Source of the DNA: Armigeres subalbatus
Taxonomy: Eukaryota > Arthropoda > Insecta > Diptera > Culicidae
Direction: 5' to 3'
NCBI RefSeq assembly: GCF_024139115.2
Contig: NC_085140.1
Coordinates: 32,165,806-32,229,805 of the forward strand
DNA length: 64,000 bases
This document shows, piece by piece, positions 24,043 to 35,020 of this stretch. Below the pieces are notes generated by a model, which saw only the letters and a program-made list of their open reading frames with translations, did no database searches and had not been told where the DNA came from. A program made the position numbers and the translations under genes. Each line of letters opens with the position of its first letter. The first letter of the stretch is position 1.

Positions 24043-25645
24043 CTAGCTGTCTTGTTGTATAGTTGATGATTTTTCAGTCGTTATGAGATGCAGTGGGAGG
24101 AGACCACTTTCTGAAAGAATACTGTCTATAGGACTGGAGTGGAAGGCGCCGGTAGCAAGGCGAATTCCTTGGTGATATAGGGGTTCCATTTTGCATACGT
24201 TGTTTTTATTAGCACGCGTTGTTATAGTAGCTCCGTATAATAATTTTGGTAAAATAACCATTTGTAGAATATGTAGAAGGCATTTTCTATCAGCCCCGAA
24301 ACTGGTATTGCTGAGACATCTCATTATATTAAGTCGTTTTTGACCTCGTCTCGTGTCGTTTTAATGTGGAGATTATAGTTGAAATTTTTGTCGATCCAAA
24401 CACCTAGTAACTTTTGATGATTAGTGAGTGAAATTTCTTCGTTATTCAGAGTTGGGCTGGGTTGATTGTTTACTTTCCTTCTTCTTCCCGTATGCATCAC
24501 AGCTGATTTGGGGCTGATATTTCAAAACCAGTAGCGTCGATCCAGTTTTGTATGGAGTCTAGGATTTTTGGACTTTTGCGCGAGTCCATTTGGCTGATTT
24601 AGAGATAACTGCTATTGTTATGTCGTCTGCGTACATTTTATGAATGTATCCTTTGGTAGAAAGTCTCTTACGCTGTCAACGGCGAGTAGGAAAAGGTTAC
24701 GGCCAGTACTGATCCTTGTGGAACGCCGTTCATTTGAGTTTTGATATCTGATAGTTGATCTTCGTATCTCACTTGAAATTCTCTGCGTTCTAAAAAGTTT
24801 GCAGAATCTTGCCATATTACCGGATATCCCTGCTTTTGCAGGATTAGACGTCGCCAGGTTCTATCATATGCTTTGGATAAGTCCAAGAATATGATTTCTG
24901 CATGTTTTTATTGTATATGCAATCTTTTCCGAAGTTATCGATGAGAGTGAGAACGTCTGTTGTCTGGTGTCCTTTTCGAAATCCATATTGTGAATTTCCA
25001 AATATTTTGATTGATTCTAGATGTTCCATTAGACGTTTGTTTACCATTCGCTCGAATAATTTGAGTATGCAACTCGATAGACATATTGGTCTGAGATTCT
25101 TTGCTGTGTTTGGACATTTTCCTGTCTTTGGTATTGGTATAAGAATCGATTTTCTCCATGATTCTGGAAAGATACCACAGGTCCATACGTTGTTGAATGC
25201 CGCGAGCAAAATCTTTTAATGTAAAATGGCAATTGTTTTAACATTGCGTTGTGTATTTCGTCTGGGCCTGGTGAAGTACCTGTAAGTTTATCCAGCTGCA
25301 CGAGAAGCTCATTCATCGAGTATGGTATGCATAGGCTTGAATTCTGGTTGCTTTTGAAGTGAATTGGATTTTTCTCTACTTTCTGTTTTTTATCTGTATG
25401 AATTTTGCGGAGTATGTTTCATCGGAAGATTCTTTGTAAAAGTGGTCAGCTATGTGGTTTGCGATGTCAAGCGGCTTCGAAAGAACTTTATTGTCCGCAG
25501 CAATAGCCCATGTTCTTGATGGTGAGCCTTTCTTGGATATTGATCGGATGCGGTTCCAAATCTCTTTAGTTGGTGTGTTTTCGTTGATCGACGAGGCAAA
25601 TCTTTCACAAGTTTTCCGTTTTTCATCTTTAATGATTTTTTGCAT
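24043..25645 (-). pseudogene. I-clade ORF2, reverse transcriptase region, many frameshifts
   Basis: The RT is spread over five or more short frames (25645-25376, 25316-25041, 25209-24844, 24886-24668, 24324-24043). Recognisable parts in order are SPGPDEIHNAMLK, ESWRKSILIPIPKTGK, DLSKAYDRTW, NGVPQGSVLAV and YADD at 24622-24633. A thumb region ends ILPKLLYGATITTR. The catalytic motif is present in sequence but out of frame with its neighbours, so no full RT can be made. Confidence 0.8.
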
Positions 25646-25676
25646 TCATTTCTGGCCAGTATAAATTCGTCATGAA

Positions 25677-26657
25677 TTAATTGGTATGTTGGATCATCTG
25701 GTTTAATTTTTGCTTCTTCCTTAAGGCTTTTCTCCTCTTCTTAACCGCGTCTGCAACGGTTGAGTTCCACCAGGGTACTGACTTTGGGTGGGCCTTCGTA
25801 GAAGATTTGGGTATAGATTTAGAGGCTGCTGTTTGTATCGCTTCTGTTATTTGTTCTATAGAGTAGTTTGTGTTTGGAAGAATGAGTTTCTCAATTTCAG
25901 CTTCATAAGTGCTCCAGTCAGCATTTTCAATTTTCCATCTAGCTGTGCGATTTCTGGTTTGTTTTTCGGTACCTATGATGATTGGAAAATGATCACTACC
26001 GTGCAGGTCGTTTGCTGTTGTCCAATTTAGTTTGTCGGCTATTTCGGTGGAGCAAATGGTAAGATCAATGCACGAAGTTGGGTTCGTGTTATTGTTATAG
26101 TTTGCTGAATGTATGAAAGTAGGGGTTTCATCATTCAAGATTGTTAGATTTCGATCGTTTACTGTAGATTCGACAATTTTTCCTCTGGCATCATCTTTTC
26201 CTGATCCCCATCGATTGTGGTGGGCATTGAAGTCACCAGATAGTATGAATGGTTTAGGTAGTGTGTCCAAAACAGTTTCCAATTCCTTTTTGTTGATTTG
26301 CTGGCTAGGGGAAAGATATATGCTACATACAGTCATCTTTCGCGGTATATTGACCTCCACTGCTACCGCTTCAAGAGTTGTGTTTAGTTGCACTGTTTTG
26401 TAATTGATCCCTGACTTGACTGCAATAGCTACTCCGCCTTGACCGGACGGTCGGTGGCGGTGTATTATTTCATACCCAGTGAGGTGTATGTTTCGTGTTG
26501 GGTTTGTTCGGGTTTCCTGTAGCGTAATGATGTTTGGATTATATTTGCTGATTAATAACAAAAGATCTTCAAATTGGCTTCCGATTCCGTTGCAGTTCCA
26601 CTGCAGTACTTCTGTTATTAGTGATTCATCGTGTAGGTTATATTTATTTGGGGTCAT
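25677..26657 (-). pseudogene. I-clade ORF2, AP-endonuclease domain
   Basis: An open frame of 326 residues with LQWNCNGIG near residue 20, TLQETR, SIYLSPSQ, LSGDFNAHHNRWGS and GSDHFPIIIG. These carry the Asn, Glu, Asp/Asn and Asp-His residues of AP-endonuclease-type nucleases that nick the target. The domain itself looks intact. The following linker is cut by a frame change near 25650. It starts about 27 bases downstream of the ORF1 remnant. Confidence 0.85.
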
Positions 26658-26683
26658 TTGGCAATGATGTGGGGAAAATTACT

Positions 26684-27989
26684 TTATGAGGATTCACAAT
26701 CGGAGTCCGGGAGCACTGTGCGTGTATTTTCATGTGAATTACCTTGGCTATCTTTATAGTTCCTTGTGTTAGGTCTCGTTGTGCTATTAGCACATATCTC
26801 TGCATCGTGTTGATCTGGTCTATTCTTTTTTCTTGTTGGGGATTGCTCGGTTGAATTTTGTTTTGGAACTTGTTCTCGAATGTGCCTATGTTTCTGAGAT
26901 TCCTTTTTCTGCTTTTGTGAGTACTCTGTTTCAACTTGCTTCAACAGCGATTCGTATTCTTGCTCGGCCCGTTTCCGAGCTGCTTTCTCTTCAGTGTAAA
27001 GCTTGTAACATTTCTCAAACTTTAGTTCCAGAGCATGAAATTTTCGTGGATTTTTTTGTTTCGTCCTCCCTTATCTTTTCTCTTTTAATGCTGTCTTCTA
27101 GTGTATCTGCCAGGTTTTTGATTCGATCATCTCGCATTTTGATGTCTTGCTGGTGTTTTTCTTCTAGGCTTTTCGTTATGGCTTCAACAAAGTTCTGTTT
27201 TTTTATTGTCAATGACAATTTTCCGTGCTTCTTCGAACGAAATTTTCCGGTCTACTTTAACTTTGATTATGTTCGTTTCGTCGATCCATTGAGGGCATTT
27301 ATTGCTTGTTGAGCAATGGTCGCTCGTATTGCAGTTGACACATTTTTCTGTTTTTCGCAATTGTTGTCGTGGTATGCCTCGCCGCACCTGAAACAGATTT
27401 GTTCGGCGGTACATGAAACGGCAATGTGACCGAATTTCAAGCACTTAAAACATCTTCGCGGTCGGGGATAATACGGCCTCGTAGGAACGTTCATATACGC
27501 AATTTTGATACTTTCCGGCTCATTGGGACTGTTGATTGTCAACAATAGCGCGGCGGTTTTTCTCAAATCTCCGTTAACTTTTTTCATAAGCCGACGTACA
27601 CCAATTACTCCCTGTGATTTGAGTTCTTCTTCGATTACTGTTTCTTCTTCATCAATAACTTCGCGGCACGAAACGATTACGCGACACTTATTCAGGGAGA
27701 GATGTTCTGTCACAGCAACGGGTGTATTGTCACCGAGCTTGGTAAGCTTCATCAAGTTTTTCGCTTGTTTCTCATTTTTTGTGTGTACAATGACCTTTCC
27801 GTCGCGGGTTTTTTTTATTTTTTCCACTTCACCACAGTAACTAGACACTGTTTTTTCAATTAAGAATGCGGAAACCTTTTCCAGGTTTTTCGATTCTGAT
27901 GCACTTGCTATCACTAGAAATTTCCCATTTGTCGGAGGTTGGTGCCCCCCCAACGAGGGGAAGCTGTTTATGCCGCCTGTCGGCGGCAT
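26684..27989 (-). pseudogene. I-clade ORF1 (gag-like) with zinc knuckles, frameshifted
   Basis: Begins MPPTGGINSFPSLGG at 27989. An N-terminal RNA-binding-like region is followed by CCHC knuckles CFKCLKFGHIAVSC, CFRCGEAYHDNNC and a third variant starting CVNCNTSDHC. A charged, probably coiled-coil C-terminal region follows (LEEKHQQDIKMRDDRIKNLA, then KQVETEYSQKQKKESQKH). The frame shifts near 27340, 27200 and 27040, so the protein is broken into four pieces. Proteins of this type coat the element RNA. Confidence 0.8.
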
Positions 27990-28215
27990 TTTCTTAGTTT
28001 ACACTAGTTCAAGTATAATATTTTGATAAACTTCTTCTTAGTATCGTAAATTTGACACAATTGAACGCACTTGTTTTGTGTAGATTTTTGCTGAATGGAT
28101 ACGGTTACGGTTTGTGTCACTGCACTTGAAATACGAAACCGATTGCAATAATTGAACAGCGATTCGCGAAAGCGTCTTACCTCGGCAGGTGATCGAACGG
28201 TTCGCGTGGGGCAGT

Positions 28216-29425
28216 ACCAGGCGGGTTTTATGGGCGAACGCTCCACCACGGACCAGGTGTTTGCCATTCGCCAAGTACTGCAGAAATGCCGCGAATACAA
28301 CGTGCCCACACATCATCTATTCATCGACTTCAAAGCCGCATATGATACAATCGATCGGGACCAGCTATGGCAGCTAATGCACGAACACGGTTTTCCGGAT
28401 AAACTGACACGGTTGATCAAAGCGACGATGGATCGGGTGATGTGCGTAGTTCGAGTTTCAGGGCATTCTCGAGTCCCTTTGAAACCCGCAGAGGGTTACG
28501 GCAAGGTGATGGTCTTTCGTGTTTGCTATTCAACATCGCTTTGGAAGGTGTAATACGAAGAGCAGGGATTAACACGAGTGGTACAATTTTCAATAAGTCC
28601 GTCCAGCTATTTGGTTTCGCCGACGACATAGATATTATGGCACGTAACTTTGAGAAGATGGAGGAAGCCTACATCAGACTGAAGAGGGAAGCTAAGCGGA
28701 TCGGACTAGTCATCAACACGTCGAAGACGAAGTACATGATAGGAAGAGGTTCAAGAGAAGACAATGTGAGCCACCCACCGCGAGTTTGCATCGGTGGTGA
28801 CGAAATCGAGGTGGCAGAAGAATTTGTGTACTTGGGCTCACTGGTGACTGCCGAAAATGACACCAGCAGAGAAATTCGGAGACGCACAGTGGCTGGAAAT
28901 CGTACGTACTTTGGACTCCGCAAGACGCTCCGATCGAATAGAGTTCGCCGCCGTACCAAACTGACAATCTACAAAACGCTAATTAGACCGGTAGTCCTCT
29001 ACGGCCACGAGACCTGGACGATGCTCGTGGAGGACCAACGCGCACTTGGAGTTTTCGAAAGGAAAGTGCTGCGTACCATCTATGGTGGGGTGCAGATGGC
29101 GGACGGTACGTGGAGGAGGCGAATGAACCACGAATTGCATCAGCTGTTGGGAGAACCATCCATCGTTCACACCGCGAAAATCGGACGACTGCGATGGGCC
29201 GGGCACGTAGCCAGAATGTCGGACAGTAACCCGGTGAAAATGGTTCTCGACAACGATCCGACGGGCACAAGAAGGCGAGGTGCGCAGCGGGCAAGGTGGA
29301 TCGATCAGGTGGAAGATGACTTGCGGACCCTCCGTAGACTGCGTGGTTGGCGAAGTGTAGCCATGGACCGAGCCGAATGGAGAAGACTCTTATATACCGC
29401 ACAGGCCACTTCGGCCTTAGTCTGA
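28216..29425 (+). pseudogene. RTE ORF, 3' half: RT palm, thumb and C-terminal region
   Basis: Resumes the RTE frame after the duplication with QYQAGFMGERSTTDQ and LFIDFKAAYDTIDRD. A frame change near 28460-28500 separates this from the rest. The second frame continues with RRGLRQGDGLSCLLFNIALE, the catalytic FADD at 28616-28627, NTSKTKYM, LGSLVTAENDTS, VLYGHETW and LRWAGHVARMS, and stops at 29425. FADD in place of YADD is normal for RTE-type RTs. No RNase H follows, as expected for RTE. Confidence 0.88.
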
Positions 29426-29439
29426 ATAAATAATAAATA

Positions 29440-29510
29440 ATTGTCTTATTTGTCTTATTTGTTTTATTTTGCTTATTTGTTTTAGTTGTCTTATTTGTCT
29501 TATTTATTTT
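29440..29510. repeat. GTCTTATTT microsatellite
   Basis: Units TTGTCTTATT and TTGTTTTATT directly follow the RTE 3' tail and match 20680-20715 ahead of its 5' end, marking the pre-insertion target. Confidence 0.8.
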
Positions 29511-30364
29511 CAATTGTTTATCTGATATCATTCCTATATTTGATTTCAATTTATATATTTGGTATCCTTGTGTTCACAAATAGGAATACGTGACACTATA
29601 TCACGCTAGATACAAAGTTGACAGTCTTTCTACCGCTCTCATCGCTCCTTTCCTGCCGTGCGCCACAAGAAAATATGCTGTTGGCTGCTCTCCAGAAATG
29701 GTAACTTTTGTATGGAATTTATAAAACTTGGTTGAAGTAAAAAGAGCTTCCTTCAAAATTTATTGCGGTGACATATACTTTTTATTACATCAAAATGATC
29801 GTTGGAAAAATTCAAAAATTTTGTCAGTTGGGTTTTTCGAAATTCGGTTCCTTTGTGCCTCAAATCATCGGAGAGAGGTACTGAGAAGCGAAAATTTCAG
29901 TTCTACAATAGTTCAGTATTTAGAGCTTAATTCAAATTTGGGAAATAGTAGGTCCATGAAATTTTGTAGGAACATTCCTTGATAAATTTCAAAGAGATTG
30001 TCAGTTCGGATAAGCGAAATTCGTTCCCAATTCCGAGTTATAGACATTTTAGTACGAAAATAGCGCTCTACCGCGAGAGAGCTTCCCTCAGACCTTAAGT
30101 AGTTTCGCAAAAATTTCGTAAGTAAAAACAACCATGAATATTGTTGTTCTGATGTATTATTTGCAGGGTTCCTACTTTTCATTCCGGTGAGACGATTTTT
30201 CGGTCGAAGGAGAATCTTTTTTGGCAGTCTGTGGCGAAGAACATTTCACTCGCTCTTTTTTCTTCAAAGCAGGCTTAAAAAATAAACGAAAATGTGCCTA
30301 CCTGATGATTTTTTTTTAATTTCATTACTCTCAGGCCTCATTCATTTCCCACGATAATTTTCAG
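29511..30364. other. No gene recognised
   Basis: AT-rich. A loose internal repetition of CGAAATTCGGTTCC and CGAAATTCGTTCCC occurs at about 29838 and 30017. Nothing coding recognised. Confidence 0.35.
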
Positions 30365-30480
30365 TGTGCGCTTATGAAAAAAATAAGACCGCAATGGGAT
30401 TCGAACCTAGAACACCAACAAAAATAGCACTGGGTTGTGCTCACTTTAGCCATACCTCCACGTTGACTGCTTGTTGGGAT
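30365..30480 (-). mobile_element. tRNA-derived SINE head
   Basis: Minus strand reads GGTATGGCTAAAGTGAGCAC (A-box-like) and then TAGGTTCGAATCCCATTGCG (B-box-like), spaced about as in a tRNA gene. The sequence does not close a proper acceptor stem, so it is a SINE head or tRNA relic and not a working tRNA. Confidence 0.5.
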
Positions 30481-30727
30481 AGGTATTTGTTTCATAAAGG
30501 CTACCCTTGTTTGCACTGGTGAAGGTCCGAAAAAGGATAAAAGAATTGAGAAAACAAGCAAATCAACTTTTTGCGGTTCGAATAGTGAGGGACAAATAGC
30601 TATCTCTCATCCGGCCTTTTTTTTCTTTCCAGCAGAATGATTTTTCGGTGAAAATTTGCGTGAGTGAGCATCATCTGCTTGTGAGAATTACGATCCCTGA
30701 TTATTTGACAGTGATAGCTGGGAATCA

Positions 30728-31020
30728 TGGGCCCTCCTTAGCCGTGCGGTAAGACGCACGACTACAAAGCAAGACCATGCTGAGGGTGGCTGGGTTCGAT
30801 TCCCGGTGCCGGTCTAGGCAATTTTCGGTTTGAAAATTGTCTCGACTTCTCTGGGCCTAAATGTATCATCGTGTTAGCCTCATGATATACGAATGCAAAA
30901 ATGGTAACCTGGCTTAGAAACCTCGTGGTTAATAACTGTGGAAGTGCTTAATGAACACTAAGCTGCGAGGCGGTTTTGTCCCAGTGTGGGGGATTTAATG
31001 CCAATAAGACGAAGAAGAAG
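30728..31020 (+). mobile_element. Feilai SINE, near full length
   Basis: I recognise the Aedes SINE Feilai. It has the head GCCGTGCGGTAAGACGCACG (A box), GGCTGGGTTCGATTCCCGGT (B box), the body GTGTTAGCCTCATGATATAC and CTTAATGAACACTAAGCTGC, and the 3' end ATGCCAATAAGACGAAGAAG. It is little diverged. Transcription is by RNA polymerase III from the internal boxes, and mobility depends on a partner LINE. Its presence is the main evidence for an Aedes source. Confidence 0.92.
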
Positions 31021-31061
31021 CTGGGAAGCTTGGTTAAAACAAATATATACGAGTGTTGAAT

Positions 31062-31160
31062 CAACTAGACCATCGGTTCTCAACCTTTTTGATTATTGGT
31101 ACCCCTTGAGGCTTTGTCATTGCTTGAAGTACCCCTTAAGATTTTTTTTTCTGGAAATTC
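31062..31160. mobile_element. hAT-like terminal fragment
   Basis: CATCGGTTCTCAACCTTTTT followed by GGTACCCCTTGAGG resembles the CAGNGGTTCTCAA..GGTACC ends of the element at 13958-14841 and of many hAT elements. No opposite end or duplication was located. Confidence 0.35.
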
Positions 31161-31316
31161 GAACTATACTTACTTTAATCCAAAAATATATTTAAACTCT
31201 TCGTTATTCATAGATATAGCTCTATTTAATTGTTTTCCAGGCTTCCAACAAAATTCGAAAATTAGTTGTCCATTATTTTTTGGCGATGTATTGTAAATTT
31301 GATAAACAAAAACTAT

Positions 31317-31600
31317 CAGAAAAATATATTAAGCTCTTTTAGTGGAATGTATTAAACCGTCTAAGACGAATTAAGTACTGTCCATTTAATTCCACCAGTT
31401 AATTTTCGTTATCTTTGCAGATACGTATTTCGACCACAACTGTGTGGTCGTCTTCAGTGTCTCGTACTTGACTCGACTATTAATTAATTGGGCATTGGTT
31501 TTTGTTTCTGAAAAAAATGGTTTTATTCCCGAACTTTGATTTTGTGGAGGGGAAAATCCATCCACCTCAATAGGAGAATTTGATGTAAACAATTTATGAA
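31317..31600 (-). mobile_element. Penelope-like terminal copy, minus strand
   Basis: On the minus strand it ends with the same tail as 48058-48329 (GTCTTAGACGGTTTAATAC, CATTCCACTAAAAGAGCTTA). Ahead of that lies a hammerhead-like motif, and further upstream an open frame (31592-31386) not present in the short palindromic copies. It is a single-orientation copy, so it shows what lies 5' of the hammerhead in this family. No target duplication found. Confidence 0.6.
31418..31461 (-). ncRNA. Hammerhead-ribozyme-like motif
   Basis: Minus strand: CTGAAGA (31451-31457), stem II GACCACA / TGTGGTC with loop, GAAA, palindromic ATACGTAT, then C. Core bases match the hammerhead consensus. Stem I has only about two clear pairs, so efficient cleavage is doubtful without a dimer. 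Confidence 0.5.
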
Positions 31601-33704
31601 TAATTTATCTTATCGTTCTTTTAGGCTTTATACATATAGGCTTTATACACATACCACATTGTACTGTGTTTAGTTTCCAAATTACATTAAATAAAGTTTA
31701 AACAAATCAGTACAAATCAAAGTATTCGTTTCTCAATAAGTTGTAAAACTGTTTATTGTGTCAATTTAGTCCATCAGCATGGTTTAATTTATTCATTCAG
31801 TCAAAAAATAGCTCTACGGATTTCGATCCTTTGCTTCAACATCTGTCCGCGAATGCTTAGTTATTTTGATTCAGGAAGTATTGAATTATATCAATATTCT
31901 GACAAACTTTTCGTTATTCTAATAGGTATATGAGAGTGAAACACCCAAAGAATCAGGCCTCTATGCAACTGTACTAACGACGAATGATTAATTTGCTTCC
32001 ATTTTTTATGCTTTGAGGGCACTACTACATTAATATATTAAGGTGTACGGCTTTCGGTGTCCCACGGTAGAAGTTTTATGTTTTTGAAGCTTTTTAATTT
32101 AAAAATTCCTGAGTTTCTTTTTTGGGGATCTGGAATTGTAGTACTTTGAAGAGAATTCTGAGTACATTGACCCCACATATATAGGTCACTTTGTAACAAT
32201 AATTAGTCACTCCAATTCGCATGTTGGTTAAATGGAAATGATTCATATTAGTGTGACCCATGATTGTGGGGTCAGTGTAATACGATTCAAATTCCAATAA
32301 TGTTTCAGGTAACATGGCTGGGATTTAAAAGTCAATTATGGCAATTCACATGGGAAAAATCTTTATATCGTCATACAACTTTCAAATAGTGACGAATTTG
32401 ATTGTTCAATTTCGATTTTCGTAATTAGTCAGCGTAAATTTCATTAATTTAGAAGTGTTTTGCCATTGTCGAGTTGACGCTATTTGCACATTTAGCTCAT
32501 ATATCAAATAACGTTTCAACAATGGCTCTTAATGTTGTATTTTGTACAACACTGTTTTTAGGTGATGAACTTAAGAATATTTTAAAAATAACTCTAATAA
32601 AGTTTAAAAAACAGCATTGTTGAAAAATCCTAGATTGATGTCCACAGCACAAGCGAGATAGCATTTGGGACTCTGAAGCGCGCTCGTGCTGAACCAAGGG
32701 GCATCGAAATCCGAACACTTCCCGAGCAAATTTTGAAATCAGATTGAAATCAATATTTGCTATCATGATGTCAATTATTTGATGGCTCCAGTTGATCTCG
32801 TTTTGTATGGATTAACGGTTAATACAGCAGAAATGAGAGCATATTTTAACACTGTTTATATGCAGGTTGCTTTTCGACATCATTTTTTATTAAAATCAAA
32901 TTTTGTTTCCAGCAGCAGAGCCTTATATCAATTTGCTCTCGTTTGGTACATCGACTTTGCTCGGCACATGTAAAAATACTCTGAAGTACGACAAACATTC
33001 AGCGATTGTTTATTTATTTATTTATCCTTTTGATTTTTTAAAAATAAAAATTTGCGCCAGGGCTACTATTTTTGTTGGGGTTCATTTTTACGCATTAAAA
33101 GCTACGGAAGACCTTTTAAAATAATGAGCAAAATCAACATCTACTAAATAAAAATCCGTTCCTTGCGGATTGATTTCAAATCAAAATATCAAAATTCAAT
33201 TGAAATAAGACCAAATGGACCACCACTGTGAATAGTTCAATATGCATCTTGAGAAGAGATCCATTTGATCTTACTTTATTCATTGCGATTTGCAGTTTAA
33301 GCTCAGTCACTATGATACAATTATGGTCAACACGCAAACATATGACACCATAAATATTGCGTTTACTGGGTGTCGATTTGTAACTGAATTGAGCTTCAAT
33401 TTCAAAGCCTATTTTTTACTTCAATGACCAAAAAGCTCACGGTCAAGTATTTGAACAGGATAAGATAAATTATTTGTAAATTTTTTACTTTAAACTCCTT
33501 TGTTATACATGTATAGATATCTCTGGGTGGATTAATGTGTTGTACGGATTTCGTTTTCTCATGGTACTTTCCATTTCACATTGTTTCAGCATCCAGCTAT
33601 AGTCCGAAGGATGTCACAGATTGATATTTTTAAACTCTAGAGGTGACCCATTGATCATTGATTTCAAGAATTTCAAATTTATCATTTATCATTTATCATT
33701 TTTA
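31601..33704. other. No gene recognised
   Basis: AT-rich sequence with short ORFs. Short direct repeats of ATCATTTATC near 33680. No family matches. Confidence 0.35.
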
Positions 33705-33768
33705 GCGTAGTTGGCTACACGTTCGCCTTATAAGCGAATGGTCATGAGTTCGATTCCCAGAAACTAAA
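33705..33768 (+). mobile_element. tRNA-like relic or SINE head
   Basis: GTAGTTGGCTACACG (D-arm-like), a perfect anticodon stem TTCGC / GCGAA around CTTATAA (anticodon position TAT), and GAGTTCGATTCCCAG (T-arm/B-box-like). The D loop is only 4 nt, the T stem has mismatches and no acceptor stem closes, so I call it a relic and not a tRNA-Ile gene. Confidence 0.45.
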
Positions 33769-33779
33769 AAAAAAACTTG

Positions 33780-34130
33780 CCGTGGATATTCTGAACATTC
33801 TCCTGTAGAAATTTGGATTAATTTCTCGTAGAAATTCTGAAGATTTTTTCACTAATAATTTTCCTTGCGAGTTCTAAAGAGTTCTCGAAACTTCAAGGTA
33901 GTTCCCGTAAAAAAATTCTAAAACGAATATTTTGGAAAAACTTAGTGAATCTTAGTACCTCAGACTTTTCCCGTGAAATTCTAAAGATTCTTCTGTTAAT
34001 GTCTTAATGTCTGAAAAAATTATTTAAAAAATGCAAAAAAAACTTGAAAAAATATGATTGTAATAAAAAATTGCCACGCCGATTCACGCTGCCGCCGCCG
34101 CCGGCTAAAATGGCTTTTCTAAAATGGCAA
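33780..34130. mobile_element. Fragment related to the hAT-like element at 42913-47042
   Basis: TTGCCACGCCGATTCACGCTGCCGCC at 34072-34100, preceded by an A-rich stretch and degenerate GAAATTCT repeats, parallels 46830-46950 in order and spacing (ATCGCCACGCCGATTCACGC, then GCCGCCGCC). The terminal TAGAGGTGTGCGCC is not found here. Confidence 0.5.
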
Positions 34131-34223
34131 ATCTTTTAGAACAGCTTTTGGTGCAATTTTTGTGAAGACACAAGCCTTGCATGATGTAAAGTAGAAACAA
34201 TATCTTTTATATCACTTTTAGAA

Positions 34224-34345
34224 GTTTTCACTCTATTCTTTCTTAAATAATGTCTTAGAGATTTTGCATTTATGTTCAATGATCAATCATTGAACATAAA
34301 TGCAAAATCTCTAAAACATTATTTAAGAAAGAATAGAGTGAAAAC
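34224..34345. repeat. Near-perfect 60-bp-arm palindrome
   Basis: Arms 34224-34283 and 34286-34345 are reverse complements with one mismatch and a 2-nt centre. The arms contain GTTTTCACTCTATTCTTTC and GCATTTATGTTCAATGA. No target duplication was seen. Such tight palindromes are unstable, so this is recent, or stabilised by its short size. Confidence 0.85.
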
Positions 34346-34379
34346 ATGGTTAACGCCAGAAGTTCGGAATGTGTCAATA

Positions 34380-35020
34380 ATGAGTGAAGGATTAATTTAA
34401 CTCTTTCGGCTTATACGCACCCCCACTGTGGCTGTGTCATCCCACAAGATTCAGGTTTGCGGAAGCAAACTGACAGTAATCAACATCGTCTCAACTAACT
34501 CCGACTGTTTGGCACGTGCACCAGTTTATGTGAGCAGCATGGACCTACCTACTCTGTAAAGTGTGCTCCCCTGCCCCAGTACCGTCATCGGCCCATCATC
34601 GCCGGTTTATCTCGTTAGTCATTGACTGGGTGTGTTTGTTCTGTTTGTATGTGAACTTTCTTCCAAGACTTCCGCTGCTCGCTTCCACCACACCGTCACC
34701 GTTGCGTTGGTTGATCCCCGTGCGCTAAACTGACGGACCGGGCGGCGAGCGCAAGACAAGGCAGCATCTCTCTTTCTGTTTGTGTTTTAATCGTTTGTAT
34801 AATTGCTTACAGTGTGCTGCTCGCGTCCTGCCTGGAAACCCCCGCCTTCGATTGGAAGCATTGAATCATGGCAAACACCAGGCATATCATCGTTCGTTCT
34901 GTCGCTGAGTCGTCGTCGTCGCCGTCGTAGCCCAGCTGACGGCATTACTTTGTTTCGTTCTCGTTGATTCATGTTGGGGGAGATGATGGTTCTATGCGTC
35001 TCTAAAGCAAACGATTTTAT
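34380..35020. other. Less AT-rich unique island, no gene recognised
   Basis: This stretch is more GC-rich than its surroundings, non-repetitive, and carries many CG dinucleotides. It ends in a 79-residue minus-strand open frame (34787-35026) with an arginine run. It might include promoter or untranslated exon sequence, but no coding signature is clear. Confidence 0.3.

Larger units (their letters stand above)
22686..28204 (-). mobile_element. I-clade (MosquI-like) non-LTR retrotransposon, 5.5 kb
   Basis: Inserted in reverse orientation into the RTE reverse transcriptase. The flanks carry an 11-bp duplication, CGTGGGGCAGT, at 22675-22685 and 28205-28215. On the minus strand, ORF1 with zinc knuckles is followed by ORF2 with AP-endonuclease, RT and RNase H. 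RNase H plus GVPQGSVL-type RT motifs point to the I clade; the mosquito family MosquI is the likely relative, which is inference. The 3' end is a polyadenylation-like AATAAAG and then a short AACC/AAACC repeat (ACCAAACCAAACCA) instead of poly(A). ORF1 and ORF2 both carry several frameshifts. The element is near full length at its 5' end. Confidence 0.85.
20720..29431 (+). mobile_element. RTE-type non-LTR retrotransposon, split by a nested element
   Basis: Starts near GGGGCAGCAGGGACTATG, directly after a GTCTTATTT microsatellite, and ends in a short 3' tail (GAATAAATAATAAATAAT) before the same microsatellite resumes. The element therefore sits inside that microsatellite, and its duplication cannot be set exactly. 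A single long ORF with AP-endonuclease and reverse transcriptase, no RNase H, a very short 3' UTR and a TAA-rich tail fit the RTE clade. It is cut at 22685/28205 by a 5.5-kb minus-strand element. Removing that leaves about 3.2 kb. A close relative is at 52082-52938. Confidence 0.8.

Noticed and set aside
25681..27840. Plus-strand frames of up to 159 residues (e.g. 26833-27312)
   Set aside because: They are antisense shadows of the I-clade ORF1 and ORF2 on the minus strand.
33705..33768. tRNA-Ile (TAT anticodon) gene
   Set aside because: The anticodon stem is good, but the D loop is too short, the T stem is mispaired and no acceptor stem forms.
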